A stretch of DNA of 64,000 nucleotides from Virgibacillus necropolis (GCF_002224365.1 NZ_CP022437.1:1612001-1676000), one strand, 5' to 3'. Counted from the stretch's first letter, positions 25,388 through 34,464 are shown. Made by a program: numbers and translations. Notes: generated by a model not told the origin, from the letters alone.

Positions 25388-25651
25388 ATGAAAGAACAAA
25401 CATTTACAATTACTGCGGATACTGGTGTACATGCACGTCCTGCAACGTTGTTGGTTAATAAAGCAGGACAATTTGAATCAGAGGTTGAGGTTACTTATAA
25501 TGGTAAAACAGTTAATCTGAAATCAATCATGGGTGTTATGTCTTTAGGTGTACCTAAGGGTGCAGAGGTCAAAGTTACGGCTACTGGCGGCGACGAAGAA
25601 GAAGCATTAGCTGGTGTCGCTGAAGTTATTAAAGAACATTTAGGCGAATAA
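25388..25651 (+). CDS. ptsH: Phosphocarrier protein HPr
   Basis: This 87-residue HPr carries phosphate in the sugar phosphotransferase system and, in Firmicutes, in carbon catabolite control. The enzyme I site His 15 is in TGVHARPATLLV and the HPr-kinase site Ser 46 is in NLKSIMGVMSLG. The presence of His 15 rules out Crh. Unlike the usual ptsHI operon there is no enzyme I gene next to it; a terminator follows at 25655. GGAAAGGATGAG upstream contains the ribosome site. Confidence 0.93.
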   Translation: MKEQTFTITADTGVHARPATLLVNKAGQFESEVEVTYNGKTVNLKSIMGVMSLGVPKGAEVKVTATGGDEEEALAGVAEVIKEHLGE

Positions 25652-25654
25652 ACG

Positions 25655-25687
25655 AAAAAGCTAGAGCTAATTAACTCTAGCTTTTTG
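25655..25687 (+). terminator. Terminator after ptsH
   Basis: AAAAAGCTAGAG pairs with CTCTAGCTTTTT around CTAATTAA. Confidence 0.87.
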
Positions 25688-25742
25688 TTTGTTGCTTAGG
25701 AATAATAATTTGGAACACTGTGGATAAGCTAGGTTTATTATT

Positions 25743-26006
25743 AGCCACGTCCAGCTCCGACGTACAGGACGTACTAGTGCCGATAAAGCCACAGGACGTG
25801 GCGTTTTTATCGGCCAGCGCCCATTGCCTAGTGCCCTTCCGGCTCCTCCTTACGATAAGTCAACATCGATTCCTACAAAAGGAAGGCCGACTAACTGCGG
25901 GCTTGCCGCCCAACGTCGGCATACCCCTGTTGCAGGGGCATGTTCCTTTTATCTCATACGGTTCCGTCCAGGTCATATGGCAATAACCGGGCGCTTGCGC
26001 TTTTGT
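25743..26006. repeat. Dispersed structured GC-rich repeat (long form)
   Basis: A 260-bp segment is more GC-rich than its surroundings and contains several hairpins: GCCGATAAA...TTTATCGGC, CCCCTGTTGCAGGGG and a final GGGCGCTTGCGCTTTTGTTC. It starts with GTCCAGCTCCGACG. The start and end match the type at 34465-34586 (GTCTAGCTTCAGCG...GGCGCTTGCGCTTTTCTT). Open frames that cross it are not supported as genes. Confidence 0.65.
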
Positions 26007-26040
26007 TCTTAAAAAATACGCATAAGTAGAGGTGAAAGAT

Positions 26041-26529
26041 TTGAATATTTCCGTATCACAGTTACCAGGGATTGGACAGAAAATTACAATGAAAACTTCA
26101 GAGGATGATATGCTTGTTATTATTGTTCATCATACTGGTAAAAGAGAACTTTATTTTTTTGATGATGGTGACAGTGAAGAAGCAGACTTTGCAATGGACT
26201 TAACTCCTGAGGAGACCCGAGAATTAGCTGCTCAATTACTTGGAGCTACTTATCAACCTGTGGATATTGAAAAAATTCGTATGTTTAAGCGACAAATCAT
26301 TGTGGACTATATAAAGGTGAAAGCAAAATCATCACTTGTTGATAAAACGATTGAAGAATCTGATGTTAGAAATAAAACCGGTGCAACGATTATTGGAATT
26401 GTTCATGGAGAAGACATGGTTGCTATCCCTGAATCTGATACGACAATAAAACCTGGGGATGTACTGATGTCTATTGGTAAAGAGGAACAGATATCTTCTC
26501 TATCAAAGCTATGTCAGGGAGAGGAATAA
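26041..26529 (+). CDS. khtT: KhtT-like regulatory subunit of a K+/H+ antiporter
   Basis: This 162-residue soluble protein is the regulatory partner of the next gene. The N-terminal part (VSQLPGIGQKITMKT) fits KhtT and the C-terminal half is a TrkA-C (RCK_C) domain (TIEESDVRNKTGATIIGIVH through PGDVLMSIG). In B. subtilis KhtT controls the KhtU K+ efflux antiporter. TTG 26041 has AGAGGTG 7 nt upstream; a GTG at 26032 is inside that site and is less likely. khtU begins 7 bp after the stop. Confidence 0.88.
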   Translation: MNISVSQLPGIGQKITMKTSEDDMLVIIVHHTGKRELYFFDDGDSEEADFAMDLTPEETRELAAQLLGATYQPVDIEKIRMFKRQIIVDYIKVKAKSSLVDKTIEESDVRNKTGATIIGIVHGEDMVAIPESDTTIKPGDVLMSIGKEEQISSLSKLCQGEE

Positions 26530-26535
26530 GTTGGC

Positions 26536-27714
26536 TTGTTAAGTGAATTTCCCATACTGTTAGGTGCTGGTCTTGTTTTACTCGGAATTTTCGTTTTAGG
26601 TTTTATCGGATTTAAAACAAAATTTCCTAGTGTTATTTTATATATTCTACTTGGTGTTGTTTTAGCAGGATTATTAACACATAATGAAATATTACATTTT
26701 TCAGGTGAAGTAGCGATTGTATTGTTATTCTTTTTACTTGGATTAGAATTTAGTACAAAGCGTTTAGGATCGATTGCAAAAAAGATTTGGAGTTCAGGGA
26801 TACTTGATGTGGTACTTAGCTTAGGTGTTTCGATGATCATTGCTTTCGGATTTGGATTAGATTGGTTTAGTGCGTTTCTTATTGGTGGAATTACATATGC
26901 AACGAGTTCGTCAATTACAGCAAAACTACTGGATGACAAGGGAAGGATGGCGAATGCTGAGACCGAATTTGTCTTGGCAATCCTTATATTTGAGGATTTA
27001 ATCGCTCCAATTGTTGTTGCGGTTTTAATAGCGCTTAGTGCGGGTGATGCGTTTACAAGCGGTGATCTATTACTATTGATAGGAAAAATCATAGGCCTTG
27101 GACTTATTGCGATTATCCTCGGTAAGACAGTGTTTAAGCACTTTGAAAAGTTTTTACTACGAATTGATGATGAAGACTTTAAAATTGCGTTATTAGTAGG
27201 CATAGCTGTTTCGTTTGGTGGCTTAGCGTTATTATTAGGACTTTCAGAGGTCCTAGGTGCATTTCTTGCAGGTGTTATGCTTGCGGAAATTGGTAAGATT
27301 GAGCGTGTTGAAAGTACCGTAACCCCAGTTAAAGACTTGTTGTTACCTACATTTTTTATTTATTTTGGAACAACAATTGACATAGGTTCCGGTATACCAA
27401 TGCCACTACTACTGGTAACACTTCTTATTTGGTCAGTGATTGCCAAAGTACTCGTTGGAATTATCGGTGGAAAACTATATGGACTATCTAAACGGGTATC
27501 ACTACGTGCAGGTCTATCGCTCTGTGCAAGGGGAGAATTCTCAGTGGTTATGGCTAGTGTTGCGTTAGGTACTATAAAAGTATTTGGTGGGATCTACATT
27601 ATCTTGTCAGCGTTTATTGGTATGCTTCTGTTCAGCTATGCTAACAAAATTACAATAAAAATTTATGGTAAACCTGTTAAGAAAAAGAAAAACTTAAAGG
27701 TGCCAACTGTCTAA
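26536..27714 (+). CDS. khtU: KhtU-like CPA2 family K+/H+ antiporter
   Basis: This 392-residue membrane protein is a CPA2 monovalent cation:proton antiporter with about 12 membrane segments. Marks are VAIVLLFFLLGLEFS, GGITYATSSSITAKLLDD, FEDLIAPIVVAVL and LCARGEFSVVMASVALG. With KhtT it would export K+ in exchange for protons, relevant to ionic and alkaline stress. There is no C-terminal RCK domain on this polypeptide, consistent with the separate KhtT. The TTG start at 26536 follows AGGGAGAGG. Confidence 0.9.
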   Translation: MLSEFPILLGAGLVLLGIFVLGFIGFKTKFPSVILYILLGVVLAGLLTHNEILHFSGEVAIVLLFFLLGLEFSTKRLGSIAKKIWSSGILDVVLSLGVSMIIAFGFGLDWFSAFLIGGITYATSSSITAKLLDDKGRMANAETEFVLAILIFEDLIAPIVVAVLIALSAGDAFTSGDLLLLIGKIIGLGLIAIILGKTVFKHFEKFLLRIDDEDFKIALLVGIAVSFGGLALLLGLSEVLGAFLAGVMLAEIGKIERVESTVTPVKDLLLPTFFIYFGTTIDIGSGIPMPLLLVTLLIWSVIAKVLVGIIGGKLYGLSKRVSLRAGLSLCARGEFSVVMASVALGTIKVFGGIYIILSAFIGMLLFSYANKITIKIYGKPVKKKKNLKVPTV

Positions 27715-27722
27715 TCATACGA

Positions 27723-27750
27723 AAAAAGCAGCCACATTTGGCTGCTTTCA
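27723..27750. terminator. Bidirectional terminator between khtU and kapB
   Basis: AAAGCAGCCA pairs with TGGCTGCTTT around CATT. Confidence 0.85.
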
Positions 27751-27751
27751 C

Positions 27752-28129
27752 TTAATAATGCTTTTCCTCCAATTCTTCTAATGTTTTTAGAGCCTTTTTA
27801 TTAAAGGGTGTATCTTTGTAGGCAAGCTTGTCTTTCAGTTTATTAACTGATTTTTCTAGTGACGTTTTATAGGAAGGGAGTTCTCCTTCAAAGGGGTGGA
27901 CTGCTGGTTTGGCAACATTCATTTTCTCATTATAGGCCAGCGCTTTTCGTTCATGGAAAAATACATCTTCCACTTTGCCTGGGTTATGTAAATCACCTTG
28001 CATTGGGTGTTTATGAACAGCCAATACTTTGATAAGAAAGCGGTCGCCGCGATCCTCTATTACTTCCCCAATATATATTCCCGAGTTATAATGCGCCCGC
28101 ACGATTTTTCCAATTTGTGTGTCAGTCAT
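27752..28129 (-). CDS. kapB: Kinase-associated protein KapB
   Basis: This 125-residue protein matches KapB, which in B. subtilis is needed for the sporulation kinase KinB to work. The N-terminal half is an SH3-like barrel (GKIVRAHYNSGIYIGEVIED, FLIKVLAVHKHPMQGDL) and the C-terminal part a helical tail rich in Lys. No signal peptide or lipobox is present. ATG 28129 has GGAGGT 9 nt upstream. No kinB lies next to it in this window. Confidence 0.88.
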   Translation of the reverse strand: MTDTQIGKIVRAHYNSGIYIGEVIEDRGDRFLIKVLAVHKHPMQGDLHNPGKVEDVFFHERKALAYNEKMNVAKPAVHPFEGELPSYKTSLEKSVNKLKDKLAYKDTPFNKKALKTLEELEEKHY

Positions 28130-28292
28130 TGATATAACCTCCAAGTAAAATGAGTACATTTCCTATTTTACGTTAATTTTGGCAAACTTCAATAGACATG
28201 GTATCTAATATGTCACCTTTATGAACAAAAAGCTTTTAGGTTTAAGGGAAACCGTGTATTTGATATAATTATGTCGAAAGGCGTGAGTACCT

Positions 28293-28508
28293 ATGATGGA
28301 ATTTCTTTATTTTCCAGAGGATAAGTCGGAGTATATTCCTGCAGTGATAACATTACTCATTTTTATGATTGGTGCAGCTATTACGGTATATTTTTTTAAT
28401 AAACAATCTAAGAGAGAAGAAAAGCGAATTAATGAAAAGTTTAATCTCAATGGCAACAAGCAAACGAATGATACTACGAACAAAAATGATAATAATAAAA
28501 GTGAATGA
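28293..28508 (+). CDS. Small single-span membrane protein
   Basis: This 71-residue protein has an N-terminal MEFLYFPEDKSEY, one membrane segment (about residues 15-35) and a hydrophilic Lys/Asn-rich tail. I do not recognise the family with certainty. The ribosome site is weak (AAAGGCGTGAG). It is followed by a clear terminator, which supports a real short gene. Confidence 0.6.
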   Translation: MMEFLYFPEDKSEYIPAVITLLIFMIGAAITVYFFNKQSKREEKRINEKFNLNGNKQTNDTTNKNDNNKSE

Positions 28509-28516
28509 ACGTTGGA

Positions 28517-28553
28517 AAACTACTACATCCTGATAAGGAATAGTAGTTTTTTT
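28517..28553 (+). terminator. Terminator after the small membrane gene
   Basis: AAACTACTAC pairs with the complementary GAATAGTAGTTT, followed by seven T. Confidence 0.82.
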
Positions 28554-28597
28554 GTAGTTTAGTTTGATTCTTTTTGGTTGATACTAGTAAAAAAACA

Positions 28598-28818
28598 GGG
28601 GCCACTGAAAAAGTTAAGTATAGTACAAAATATGTGGATCTACCGTCGCATCCTCGAATATACTTCGCTTTCCGCGGGCGAGTGTCGAGCCTCCTCGGAC
28701 TGCCGTCCTGCGGGGTCTCGCCGATCTCTTACTTCCCGCAGGAGTCTCCGTATATTCGAGGATGCTAATTTAAGGTGAAAAGTTAAATTTTTAAAATCCA
28801 CCACTTTTTCAGTGCCCT
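28598..28818. repeat. Nested palindromic repeat, site 2
   Basis: The outer inverted repeat is GGGGCCACTGAAAAAGT at the left and its near-complement ACTTTTTCAGTGCCCTC at the right. The inner perfect repeat is GCATCCTCGAATATAC (about 28649) against GTATATTCGAGGATGC (ending about 28768). The GC-rich core has CGCTTTCCGCGGGCG, GAGCCTCCTCGG, TGCGGGGTCTCG and CCCGCAGGAGTC, as at the other sites. No gene is present. Confidence 0.78.
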
Positions 28819-28846
28819 CAAAAAAACATCACTGGAGGACCTAAGA

Positions 28847-29422
28847 ATGTTACGTAATGTAATGATTGTAGTAGTGTTAATTTTTCTTGTAGGATGTCAG
28901 AATGATGGCCGAACCTCATTAAAAGTTGATATGTATAACCCATCTGGTGATATGGTTGGAACTGCTACGCTTAAAGAACAACCTGAAGGCGTATCCGTAA
29001 AGGTGAAAGTGGAAGGATTGAAACCTGGATTACACGGGATTCATGTTCATGAATTTCCAAAATGTGAGGGGCCAGATTTTAAGAGTGCAGGAAATCACTT
29101 TAATCCTGAAGGCAAGGACCATGGTGCGATGCATCCTAAGGGGCCACACTTAGGGGATTTGCCAAACGTAGAAGCGGATTCGAGCGGGGTAGTAGATGTT
29201 GAATTAATGCTAGCTGGTGCAACGATGTTAGAAGGAAAGAAGTCACTATTTAAAGATCAAGGTAAGTCACTCATCATTCATAGTGATATGGACGATGGAG
29301 TTAGCCAACCTAGTGGCGATTCAGGAGAGCGATTAATTTGTGGCGAAATTAAGCTGAAAGCAGAAGGTTCCAAGGAATCTCCACCAGATCCAACTGAAAA
29401 TAATGAAGAAAAGAAAAAATAG
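28847..29422 (+). CDS. sodC: Cu/Zn superoxide dismutase-like lipoprotein
   Basis: This 191-residue exported lipoprotein has the lipobox LVGC (Cys 17) and a Cu/Zn-SOD domain. Metal ligands are visible in order: HVH of GIHVHEF, His of GNHFNPEGKDHG and its second His, HLGD of PHLGDLP, and His of IIHSDMDDG; the active-site Arg is in GERLICGE. The B. subtilis homologue YojM is reported to lack one copper ligand, whereas all four appear present here, so activity is plausible. The C-terminal tail is Pro/Glu/Lys-rich. The start has GGAGG 8 nt upstream. Confidence 0.9.
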   Translation: MLRNVMIVVVLIFLVGCQNDGRTSLKVDMYNPSGDMVGTATLKEQPEGVSVKVKVEGLKPGLHGIHVHEFPKCEGPDFKSAGNHFNPEGKDHGAMHPKGPHLGDLPNVEADSSGVVDVELMLAGATMLEGKKSLFKDQGKSLIIHSDMDDGVSQPSGDSGERLICGEIKLKAEGSKESPPDPTENNEEKKK

Positions 29423-29423
29423 A

Positions 29424-29462
29424 AAAGTTGCTTATACTACAATTTGTAGTATAAGCAACTTT
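29424..29462. terminator. Bidirectional terminator between sodC and patB
   Basis: AAAGTTGCTTATACTACAA pairs with its near-perfect complement ending AAGCAACTTT, with A and T runs on both sides. Confidence 0.87.
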
Positions 29463-29463
29463 C

Positions 29464-30633
29464 TTATCTACTATGGACAGCTTCGATAATCCGTTTAACT
29501 CCATCTTCAAGTGTATCTCTAGGACAGGCAATATTCATACGCATAAACTGTTTACCTTCCTCACCGTATTCAATCCCTGTATTAAGTCCTACTTTTGCTT
29601 TTTCAATCATAAAGCTATTTAAGGATTTATCATCTAAATCAAGTCCACTACAATCTATCCATAATAAATAGGTTCCTTCTGAGTCAATAACTTTTAATTC
29701 ATTGGTATGTTGATGAAACATGTCTGCAACATAATTCTTATGGTCTTGTAGAACATTTCGTAATTCATCGAGCCACTCGTCTCCGTGTAAATATGCGGAT
29801 TCTAAAGCAACGTTACCCATGGTGTTAAGCATATGATGACCTTGGCTTTCTAACTGGTCGGTAAGGATTGTCCGTTTTTCCTCATCAGTAGTGATAATAT
29901 AGGATGCCTGCAAACCAGCTAAATTAAATGTTTTTGATGGTGACATAAATGTTATGGTTTGTTGACTAATATCATCTGATAAAGATGCGAGTGGCGTATG
30001 CTTATTGCCAGGAAAAGTTAAATCACTGTGTATCTCATCGCTTATCATTAATACATCATAGGTTAAACAAAGATCAGCCATTCTTCTTAATTCTTCCTGT
30101 TGCCAAACTCTTCCCACTGGATTATGTGGAGAACATAAAATAAATGCTTTTACACCACTTTTAAGTTTTTCCTCAAAGTCTTCGAAGTCGATCTGATACG
30201 AGTTATCATTATAGATTAACGGATTTTTCACAACTTCACGGTCATGCTTTTTAATTACATTGTAAAAGGGTGTATATACTGGGGTCTGAATTAGCACTTT
30301 ATCTTTCGGTTCAGTAAAGGCCTGAACAGCCATATGTATACTTGTGACAACACCAGGGCTGAACGTGAGCCAATCCGTGTCTATTGACCAGTCATGGCGT
30401 CTTTCTAGCCAATTAGCAATTGCATCCTTTACATGGTTATCAAGAATAGTATAACCGAAAATCCCGTGCTTAGAACGTTCCACTAATGCATCAATGACAG
30501 GCCTTGGTATTTGAAAATCCATATCTGCAACCCACATTGGCAGTACCTCTTCCGATTGAAAAACGGTTTGAAGAATGTCCCATTTAACGGATCTTGTTTG
30601 CTTCCGATTGTGCACATCAGTAAAATTTATCAT
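29464..30633 (-). CDS. patB: PatB-type cystathionine beta-lyase
   Basis: This 389-residue PLP enzyme of aminotransferase fold type I matches PatB, a C-S lyase that splits cystathionine to homocysteine, pyruvate and ammonia. Marks are EVLPMWVADMDFQIP near the N-terminus, CSPHNPVGRVW, the segment SDEIHSDL and the PLP lysine in SPSKTFNLAGLQ. The C-terminal arginine is in MRMNIACPR. Length is usual. It is convergent with sodC. It complements the methionine uptake genes at 37 kb. Confidence 0.92.
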   Translation of the reverse strand: MINFTDVHNRKQTRSVKWDILQTVFQSEEVLPMWVADMDFQIPRPVIDALVERSKHGIFGYTILDNHVKDAIANWLERRHDWSIDTDWLTFSPGVVTSIHMAVQAFTEPKDKVLIQTPVYTPFYNVIKKHDREVVKNPLIYNDNSYQIDFEDFEEKLKSGVKAFILCSPHNPVGRVWQQEELRRMADLCLTYDVLMISDEIHSDLTFPGNKHTPLASLSDDISQQTITFMSPSKTFNLAGLQASYIITTDEEKRTILTDQLESQGHHMLNTMGNVALESAYLHGDEWLDELRNVLQDHKNYVADMFHQHTNELKVIDSEGTYLLWIDCSGLDLDDKSLNSFMIEKAKVGLNTGIEYGEEGKQFMRMNIACPRDTLEDGVKRIIEAVHSR

Positions 30634-30770
30634 ACGAAAACCTCCCTTTACTTAGTATATCGAATTATTGGAAGAAGAACATTAGAAAAACTCACCATTC
30701 GCCTTGTACTTACTTGTGAATGGCAAATTTTTTCTTATAACGACGTTTTCTTTTTCTTTTAAACTTACGT

Positions 30771-30801
30771 AAAAAAAAGCAAAGCGGTATACGCCTTGCT
30801 C
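30771..30801 (-). terminator. Terminator of pgi
   Basis: On the minus strand AGCAAGGCG pairs with CGCTTTGCT around TATAC, followed by eight T. A second, weaker hairpin (CACAGGG/CCCTGTG) lies between it and the gene. Confidence 0.75.
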
Positions 30802-30876
30802 ACAGGGGGAATACGAGAAAGTCTTACATTATAAGTATTACCCTGTGGGAAAAAAATTAAACACATTTTGACAATT

Positions 30877-32223
30877 TTAGATTCGTTTTTCTAATTCTTT
30901 TTTCGCATCCTCAAATCCAGGTTTTCCTAAAAGAGCGAACATATTTTTCTTGTAAGCCTCAACGCCTGGTTGATCAAATGGATTAACACCTAATAAGTAA
31001 CCACTAATGGCACAAGCTTTTTCAAAAAAGTAAACCATGTACCCAAATGTGTACGCGTCAAGTGCTGGTAATTCAATCACTAAGTTTGGAACATTCCCGT
31101 CATTGTGCGCAATCATCGTTCCCTGGTATGCTTTATCATTTATTTCATGAAGTGTTTTCCCTGTTAAATAATTTAAGCCATCTAAATTTTGTTTGTCTTC
31201 TTTTACGGTTAGTTCTTTTTTAGATGAATTGACATGTAAAACCGTTTCAAACAAATCGCGTCTGCCATCTTGAATATATTGACCTAATGAGTGCAAATCG
31301 GTCGTGAAATTAGCTGAAGCAGGGAAAATTCCTTTTTGATCTTTTCCTTCACTTTCGCCAAATAATTGCTTCCACCACTCAGCAACATATTGAAGCTGTG
31401 GTTCATAATTGACCAACATTTCAATGGTCTTTCCTTTGTTATACAGAACGTTACGTATAGCGGCATATTGATATGCAGGATTCTTTTCAAGGGTTTCTTC
31501 GGCCAAATCCGCTGTAGCCTGTCTAGCACCTTCCATCATGTCATCAATGGAAATTCCACTTGCAGCAATTGGTAATAATCCGACGGCTGTTAAAACCGAG
31601 TAACGCCCCCCGACATCATCTGGAATAATAAAGCTTTCATAGCCTTCCTCAGATGCAAGTTTTTTTAGTGCGCCTTTTTCTTTATCGGTAGTTGCATAAA
31701 TTCGTTTTTTTGCTTCATTTTCTCCGTATTTCTTCTCAAGAAAATCGCGGAAAATGCGGAAGGCAATCGCTGGTTCTGTTGTTGTTCCACTTTTAGAAAT
31801 AATATTTATAGAAACTTCTTTATCCGCTAAAACATCAAGTAACTCTTGCATGTACGTTGAACTAATATGATGGCCAACAAAAATAATCTGAGGAGCCTTC
31901 CGTTCTTTTTTGCTCAATAAATGGGAAAAAGAATGGTTTAACATTTCAATTGCTGCACGAGATCCCAAGTAGGAACCGCCAATACCAATTACAAGCAAAA
32001 CATCTGAATCATTTTTAATTTTTTCAGCGCTTGCTTTTATTCGGTTGAATTCTTCTTGATCAAACGTATTAGGTAAGTCTAACCAACCTAGAAAATCATT
32101 ACCTGCACCAGATTTATTATGTAATGTATGATGGGCTACAGATACATATTCATTCATTTGGTTTAGTTCATTTTCATTTAGAAAAGGAATTGCTTTTTTA
32201 TAAGAAAAATTAATGTGTGTCAT
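30877..32223 (-). CDS. pgi: Glucose-6-phosphate isomerase
   Basis: This 448-residue enzyme converts glucose-6-phosphate to fructose-6-phosphate in glycolysis. Marks are [31 protein letters not shown], the Glu region [15 protein letters not shown] and [19 protein letters not shown] 32223 has AGGAGG 7 nt upstream; an upstream ATG at 32250 lies before the ribosome site and is rejected. It is monocistronic with its own terminator. Confidence 0.95.
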   Translation of the reverse strand: MTHINFSYKKAIPFLNENELNQMNEYVSVAHHTLHNKSGAGNDFLGWLDLPNTFDQEEFNRIKASAEKIKNDSDVLLVIGIGGSYLGSRAAIEMLNHSFSHLLSKKERKAPQIIFVGHHISSTYMQELLDVLADKEVSINIISKSGTTTEPAIAFRIFRDFLEKKYGENEAKKRIYATTDKEKGALKKLASEEGYESFIIPDDVGGRYSVLTAVGLLPIAASGISIDDMMEGARQATADLAEETLEKNPAYQYAAIRNVLYNKGKTIEMLVNYEPQLQYVAEWWKQLFGESEGKDQKGIFPASANFTTDLHSLGQYIQDGRRDLFETVLHVNSSKKELTVKEDKQNLDGLNYLTGKTLHEINDKAYQGTMIAHNDGNVPNLVIELPALDAYTFGYMVYFFEKACAISGYLLGVNPFDQPGVEAYKKNMFALLGKPGFEDAKKELEKRI

Positions 32224-32367
32224 ACTGTGCCTCCTAATTAAATACTCCATTTACTTTACCCGAACTAACGAAAGGAAATCAAGAATGAGCATGCATATAT
32301 TTTGATTAAGCGGAAAAAATAGCAAGGAAATGATAAATGATGGCTGGAAGACCGCTAGAGGTAGACA

Positions 32368-32436
32368 AAAAAAAGAGGCTTACTCTACCAAATTATTCTA
32401 GTTGCATAATGAGTAAATTGGTGAAGAGACCTCTTA
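32368..32436 (-). terminator. Terminator of the S1-domain gene
   Basis: On the minus strand AAGAGGTCTCTTCACCAATT pairs imperfectly with AATTTGGTAGAGTAAGCCTC, followed by TTTTTTT. Confidence 0.75.
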
Positions 32437-32442
32437 TTTAAA

Positions 32443-32832
32443 TTAACTTTTGTATGTTTCTTCTCGTTCTTCGGATTGTTCAATCCATTCTTCCAGCTTA
32501 TCTTTTAACGTGTTAAAACCAGCTGAACTATCCTGTTGCTGTTGTTGAACAGGTTGTTTTCTAGGTGCTTTTGTTTGTTTCTTTGGTGCTTCTTCTGTAG
32601 CGCGGATAGATAATGACACTTTATTTTTTTCAGAATCAACGTTTAATACTTTAACATTTACTTCATCACCGACTGTTAAGTGATCATTAATATCTTTCAC
32701 ATAACCGTGCGTTACCTCAGAGATATGAACCAATCCTTGTGTTTCATCATCTAAAGCGACAAATGCGCCGTATGGTTGAATTCCTGTAACTTTTCCTTCT
32801 ATAACTTGACCAGTTTCAAACTTGTCTGTCAT
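32443..32832 (-). CDS. yugI: S1-domain RNA-binding protein YugI (general stress protein 13)
   Basis: This 129-residue protein has one S1 RNA-binding domain at about residues 4-75 (GKVTGIQPYGAFVALDD, GLVHISEVTHGYV, VKVLNVDSEKNKVSLSIR) and a Gln/Lys-rich linker before a short acidic helix (LKDKLEEWIEQSEER). This matches YugI/GSP13, associated with ribosomes in low-GC bacteria. ATG 32832 follows AGGAG; the upstream in-frame start at 32841 is less likely. Confidence 0.9.
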   Translation of the reverse strand: MTDKFETGQVIEGKVTGIQPYGAFVALDDETQGLVHISEVTHGYVKDINDHLTVGDEVNVKVLNVDSEKNKVSLSIRATEEAPKKQTKAPRKQPVQQQQQDSSAGFNTLKDKLEEWIEQSEEREETYKS

Positions 32833-32933
32833 GCTGAACAACTCCTATGCCTTTAATTCGATTCTTTTCACACAATATAATATTTTAACACAAATTGCGG
32901 ATTCAAGCAAAAAAAATTGGAAGGAAGATTGAA

Positions 32934-33344
32934 ATGGTTCCTATAGAGTCTACTATTGAAAATACAATTTTCTCCTTATACGTCTTGGAAGAATTATTAA
33001 AACCAGAAGGATTTGTCATCGGTTCTAGTTGGGATTACGATAGTGGGTACTTTGACTATTTAATTGATAATAAAGATACTTATTATTTTTTACGAATTCC
33101 ATTTTACGCTGTAGCTGGTTCACTTGATTACCCAGGAGTTACGGTTCGTGTTGACAAGCCATTTTTGCTAGCCCATCAATATCAAAAAGGAAATGATGAA
33201 ACAGCAGAAAGTGGTGCGTTAAGCGGTGCAGTGAATCAATTCCAATCCCCTTCCAACCCTGATGCTGATTTACCACCTGAATATATTAATATGGGAAAAG
33301 ACATGGTGAAAAAGATGGAAGGGTTACTCATTCCAAGCAGATAA
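32934..33344 (+). CDS. yugN: YugN-like family protein
   Basis: This 136-residue soluble protein is of the YugN family, of unknown function. Marks are FSLYVLEELLKPEGF, SSWDYDSGYFDYLID and YYFLRIPFYAVAGSLDYPG. ATG 32934 has GGAAGGAAG upstream. The last 21 bp overlap the 3' end of the convergent yugO gene. YugN and YugO are neighbours in B. subtilis too. Confidence 0.87.
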   Translation: MVPIESTIENTIFSLYVLEELLKPEGFVIGSSWDYDSGYFDYLIDNKDTYYFLRIPFYAVAGSLDYPGVTVRVDKPFLLAHQYQKGNDETAESGALSGAVNQFQSPSNPDADLPPEYINMGKDMVKKMEGLLIPSR

Positions 33345-34328
33345 AGTGATTACAGCATCACCTGACTTTAATAAAAAGTCTGGTGATGGATTTATACGCC
33401 ATTTATCATTACGAATTACGACAAGTAAAAGCTGGTGCCCTTCAAGGAAATGAATTACTCCACTCATGTAACTCTTATTCGCTAAATCTGCGGGAAGTGT
33501 ACGTTTTATAAACTGTTGGTTTTCCAAAAGATTTATTACTAATTCAACGGGGTTATTCGTTTTCGGAAAAAATAGCTCGTGATAGAGCATACTACTTAAA
33601 AAGTTATTTGGCTGAACGACAGAGGTAGCACCTGCTCGTAATGCATTATCCATTTGTTTATCCGACAAGATTTCTGTTACTAAAGGTACCGATTTGTTAT
33701 TTCCTCTTATGGCTACTGTTGTTAAAATAGTGTGATGATCAGCTAGTTTTTCCTTTTTAGTTGAATCTGCCGTAATTAAAACAGATTTGGCTTTGTCTAT
33801 GTTTGCCTTTAAAAGTGTCTCATCTTCACTAGCATCACCATGTATAAAGTGTACAGGTATTTGTTGATAAGGTAGCTGCTGTAAGCTGTAATCAATGAGC
33901 ACAATTTCAGTAAGTTTATCTTTAGACATGATGATATCAACTAGTTGTCTGGTGCGCTCATTCCAGCCAACTATAATAATGTGATCGCTTCCTTTGTATG
34001 CAACTTTTCCTTTAGATAAACTGTTTTCGTGTTTAATGGTTTCCGCTGATACAGTCGTAATATAAAAAGTGATTAGCCCTCCACCAGATAAAATTAACAG
34101 AATACCTATAACCTTTCCAGGAACTGTTAACGGTACATAATCACCATAGCCAACTGTTGCTCCGGTTACAAACGCCCACCAAACACCATCAAAAATAGTT
34201 GGAAACTCATTTGGCTCAACAAAATGAATTACAGTACCAAACGAGAGCATAAGGAGAAATACAGAAATTAATAGTCGTAAAACAATTGGTAACCGAAAAT
34301 AAATATGTTTAAATAGTTCAATACGCAT
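33324..34328 (-). CDS. yugO: Potassium channel YugO
   Basis: This 334-residue protein has two membrane segments with a pore loop and the selectivity filter TVGYGD (about residues 58-63), followed by a cytoplasmic RCK_N domain (HIIIVGWNERTRQLVDIIM) and a TrkA-C-like domain to the end. YugO carries the potassium signals of B. subtilis biofilms, where it is encoded with the Mistic protein mstX. No Mistic-like gene is seen upstream here. ATG 34328 has AAAGGTG upstream. The 3' end overlaps yugN. Confidence 0.9.
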   Translation of the reverse strand: MRIELFKHIYFRLPIVLRLLISVFLLMLSFGTVIHFVEPNEFPTIFDGVWWAFVTGATVGYGDYVPLTVPGKVIGILLILSGGGLITFYITTVSAETIKHENSLSKGKVAYKGSDHIIIVGWNERTRQLVDIIMSKDKLTEIVLIDYSLQQLPYQQIPVHFIHGDASEDETLLKANIDKAKSVLITADSTKKEKLADHHTILTTVAIRGNNKSVPLVTEILSDKQMDNALRAGATSVVQPNNFLSSMLYHELFFPKTNNPVELVINLLENQQFIKRTLPADLANKSYMSGVIHFLEGHQLLLVVIRNDKWRINPSPDFLLKSGDAVITLSAWNE

Positions 34329-34397
34329 AATTTCACCTTTATTAGTAGTTATTTTTTAACGTGTTCATGCTTTCATACAGTATGGACGAATAGACAT

Positions 34398-34428
34398 AAA
34401 AAAAGACATCCAGTTGGATGCCTTTTTT
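34398..34428 (-). terminator. Terminator downstream of the thioredoxin-like gene
   Basis: On the minus strand AAAAAAGGCATCCA pairs with TGGATGTCTTTTTT. It lies beyond the repeat at 34465-34586, so the transcript would include that repeat. Confidence 0.7.
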
Positions 34429-34464
34429 AAGAGCAAAGAAAGTATAAAATTTTAGCGATTATCT

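Noticed and set aside
25388-25651. Crh, the catabolite-repression HPr paralogue
   Set aside because: Crh has glutamine at position 15; this protein has histidine in TGVHARPA.
25720-26012. Two open frames of 60-90 codons between ptsH and khtT
   Set aside because: They lie wholly in a structured dispersed repeat and lack ribosome sites.
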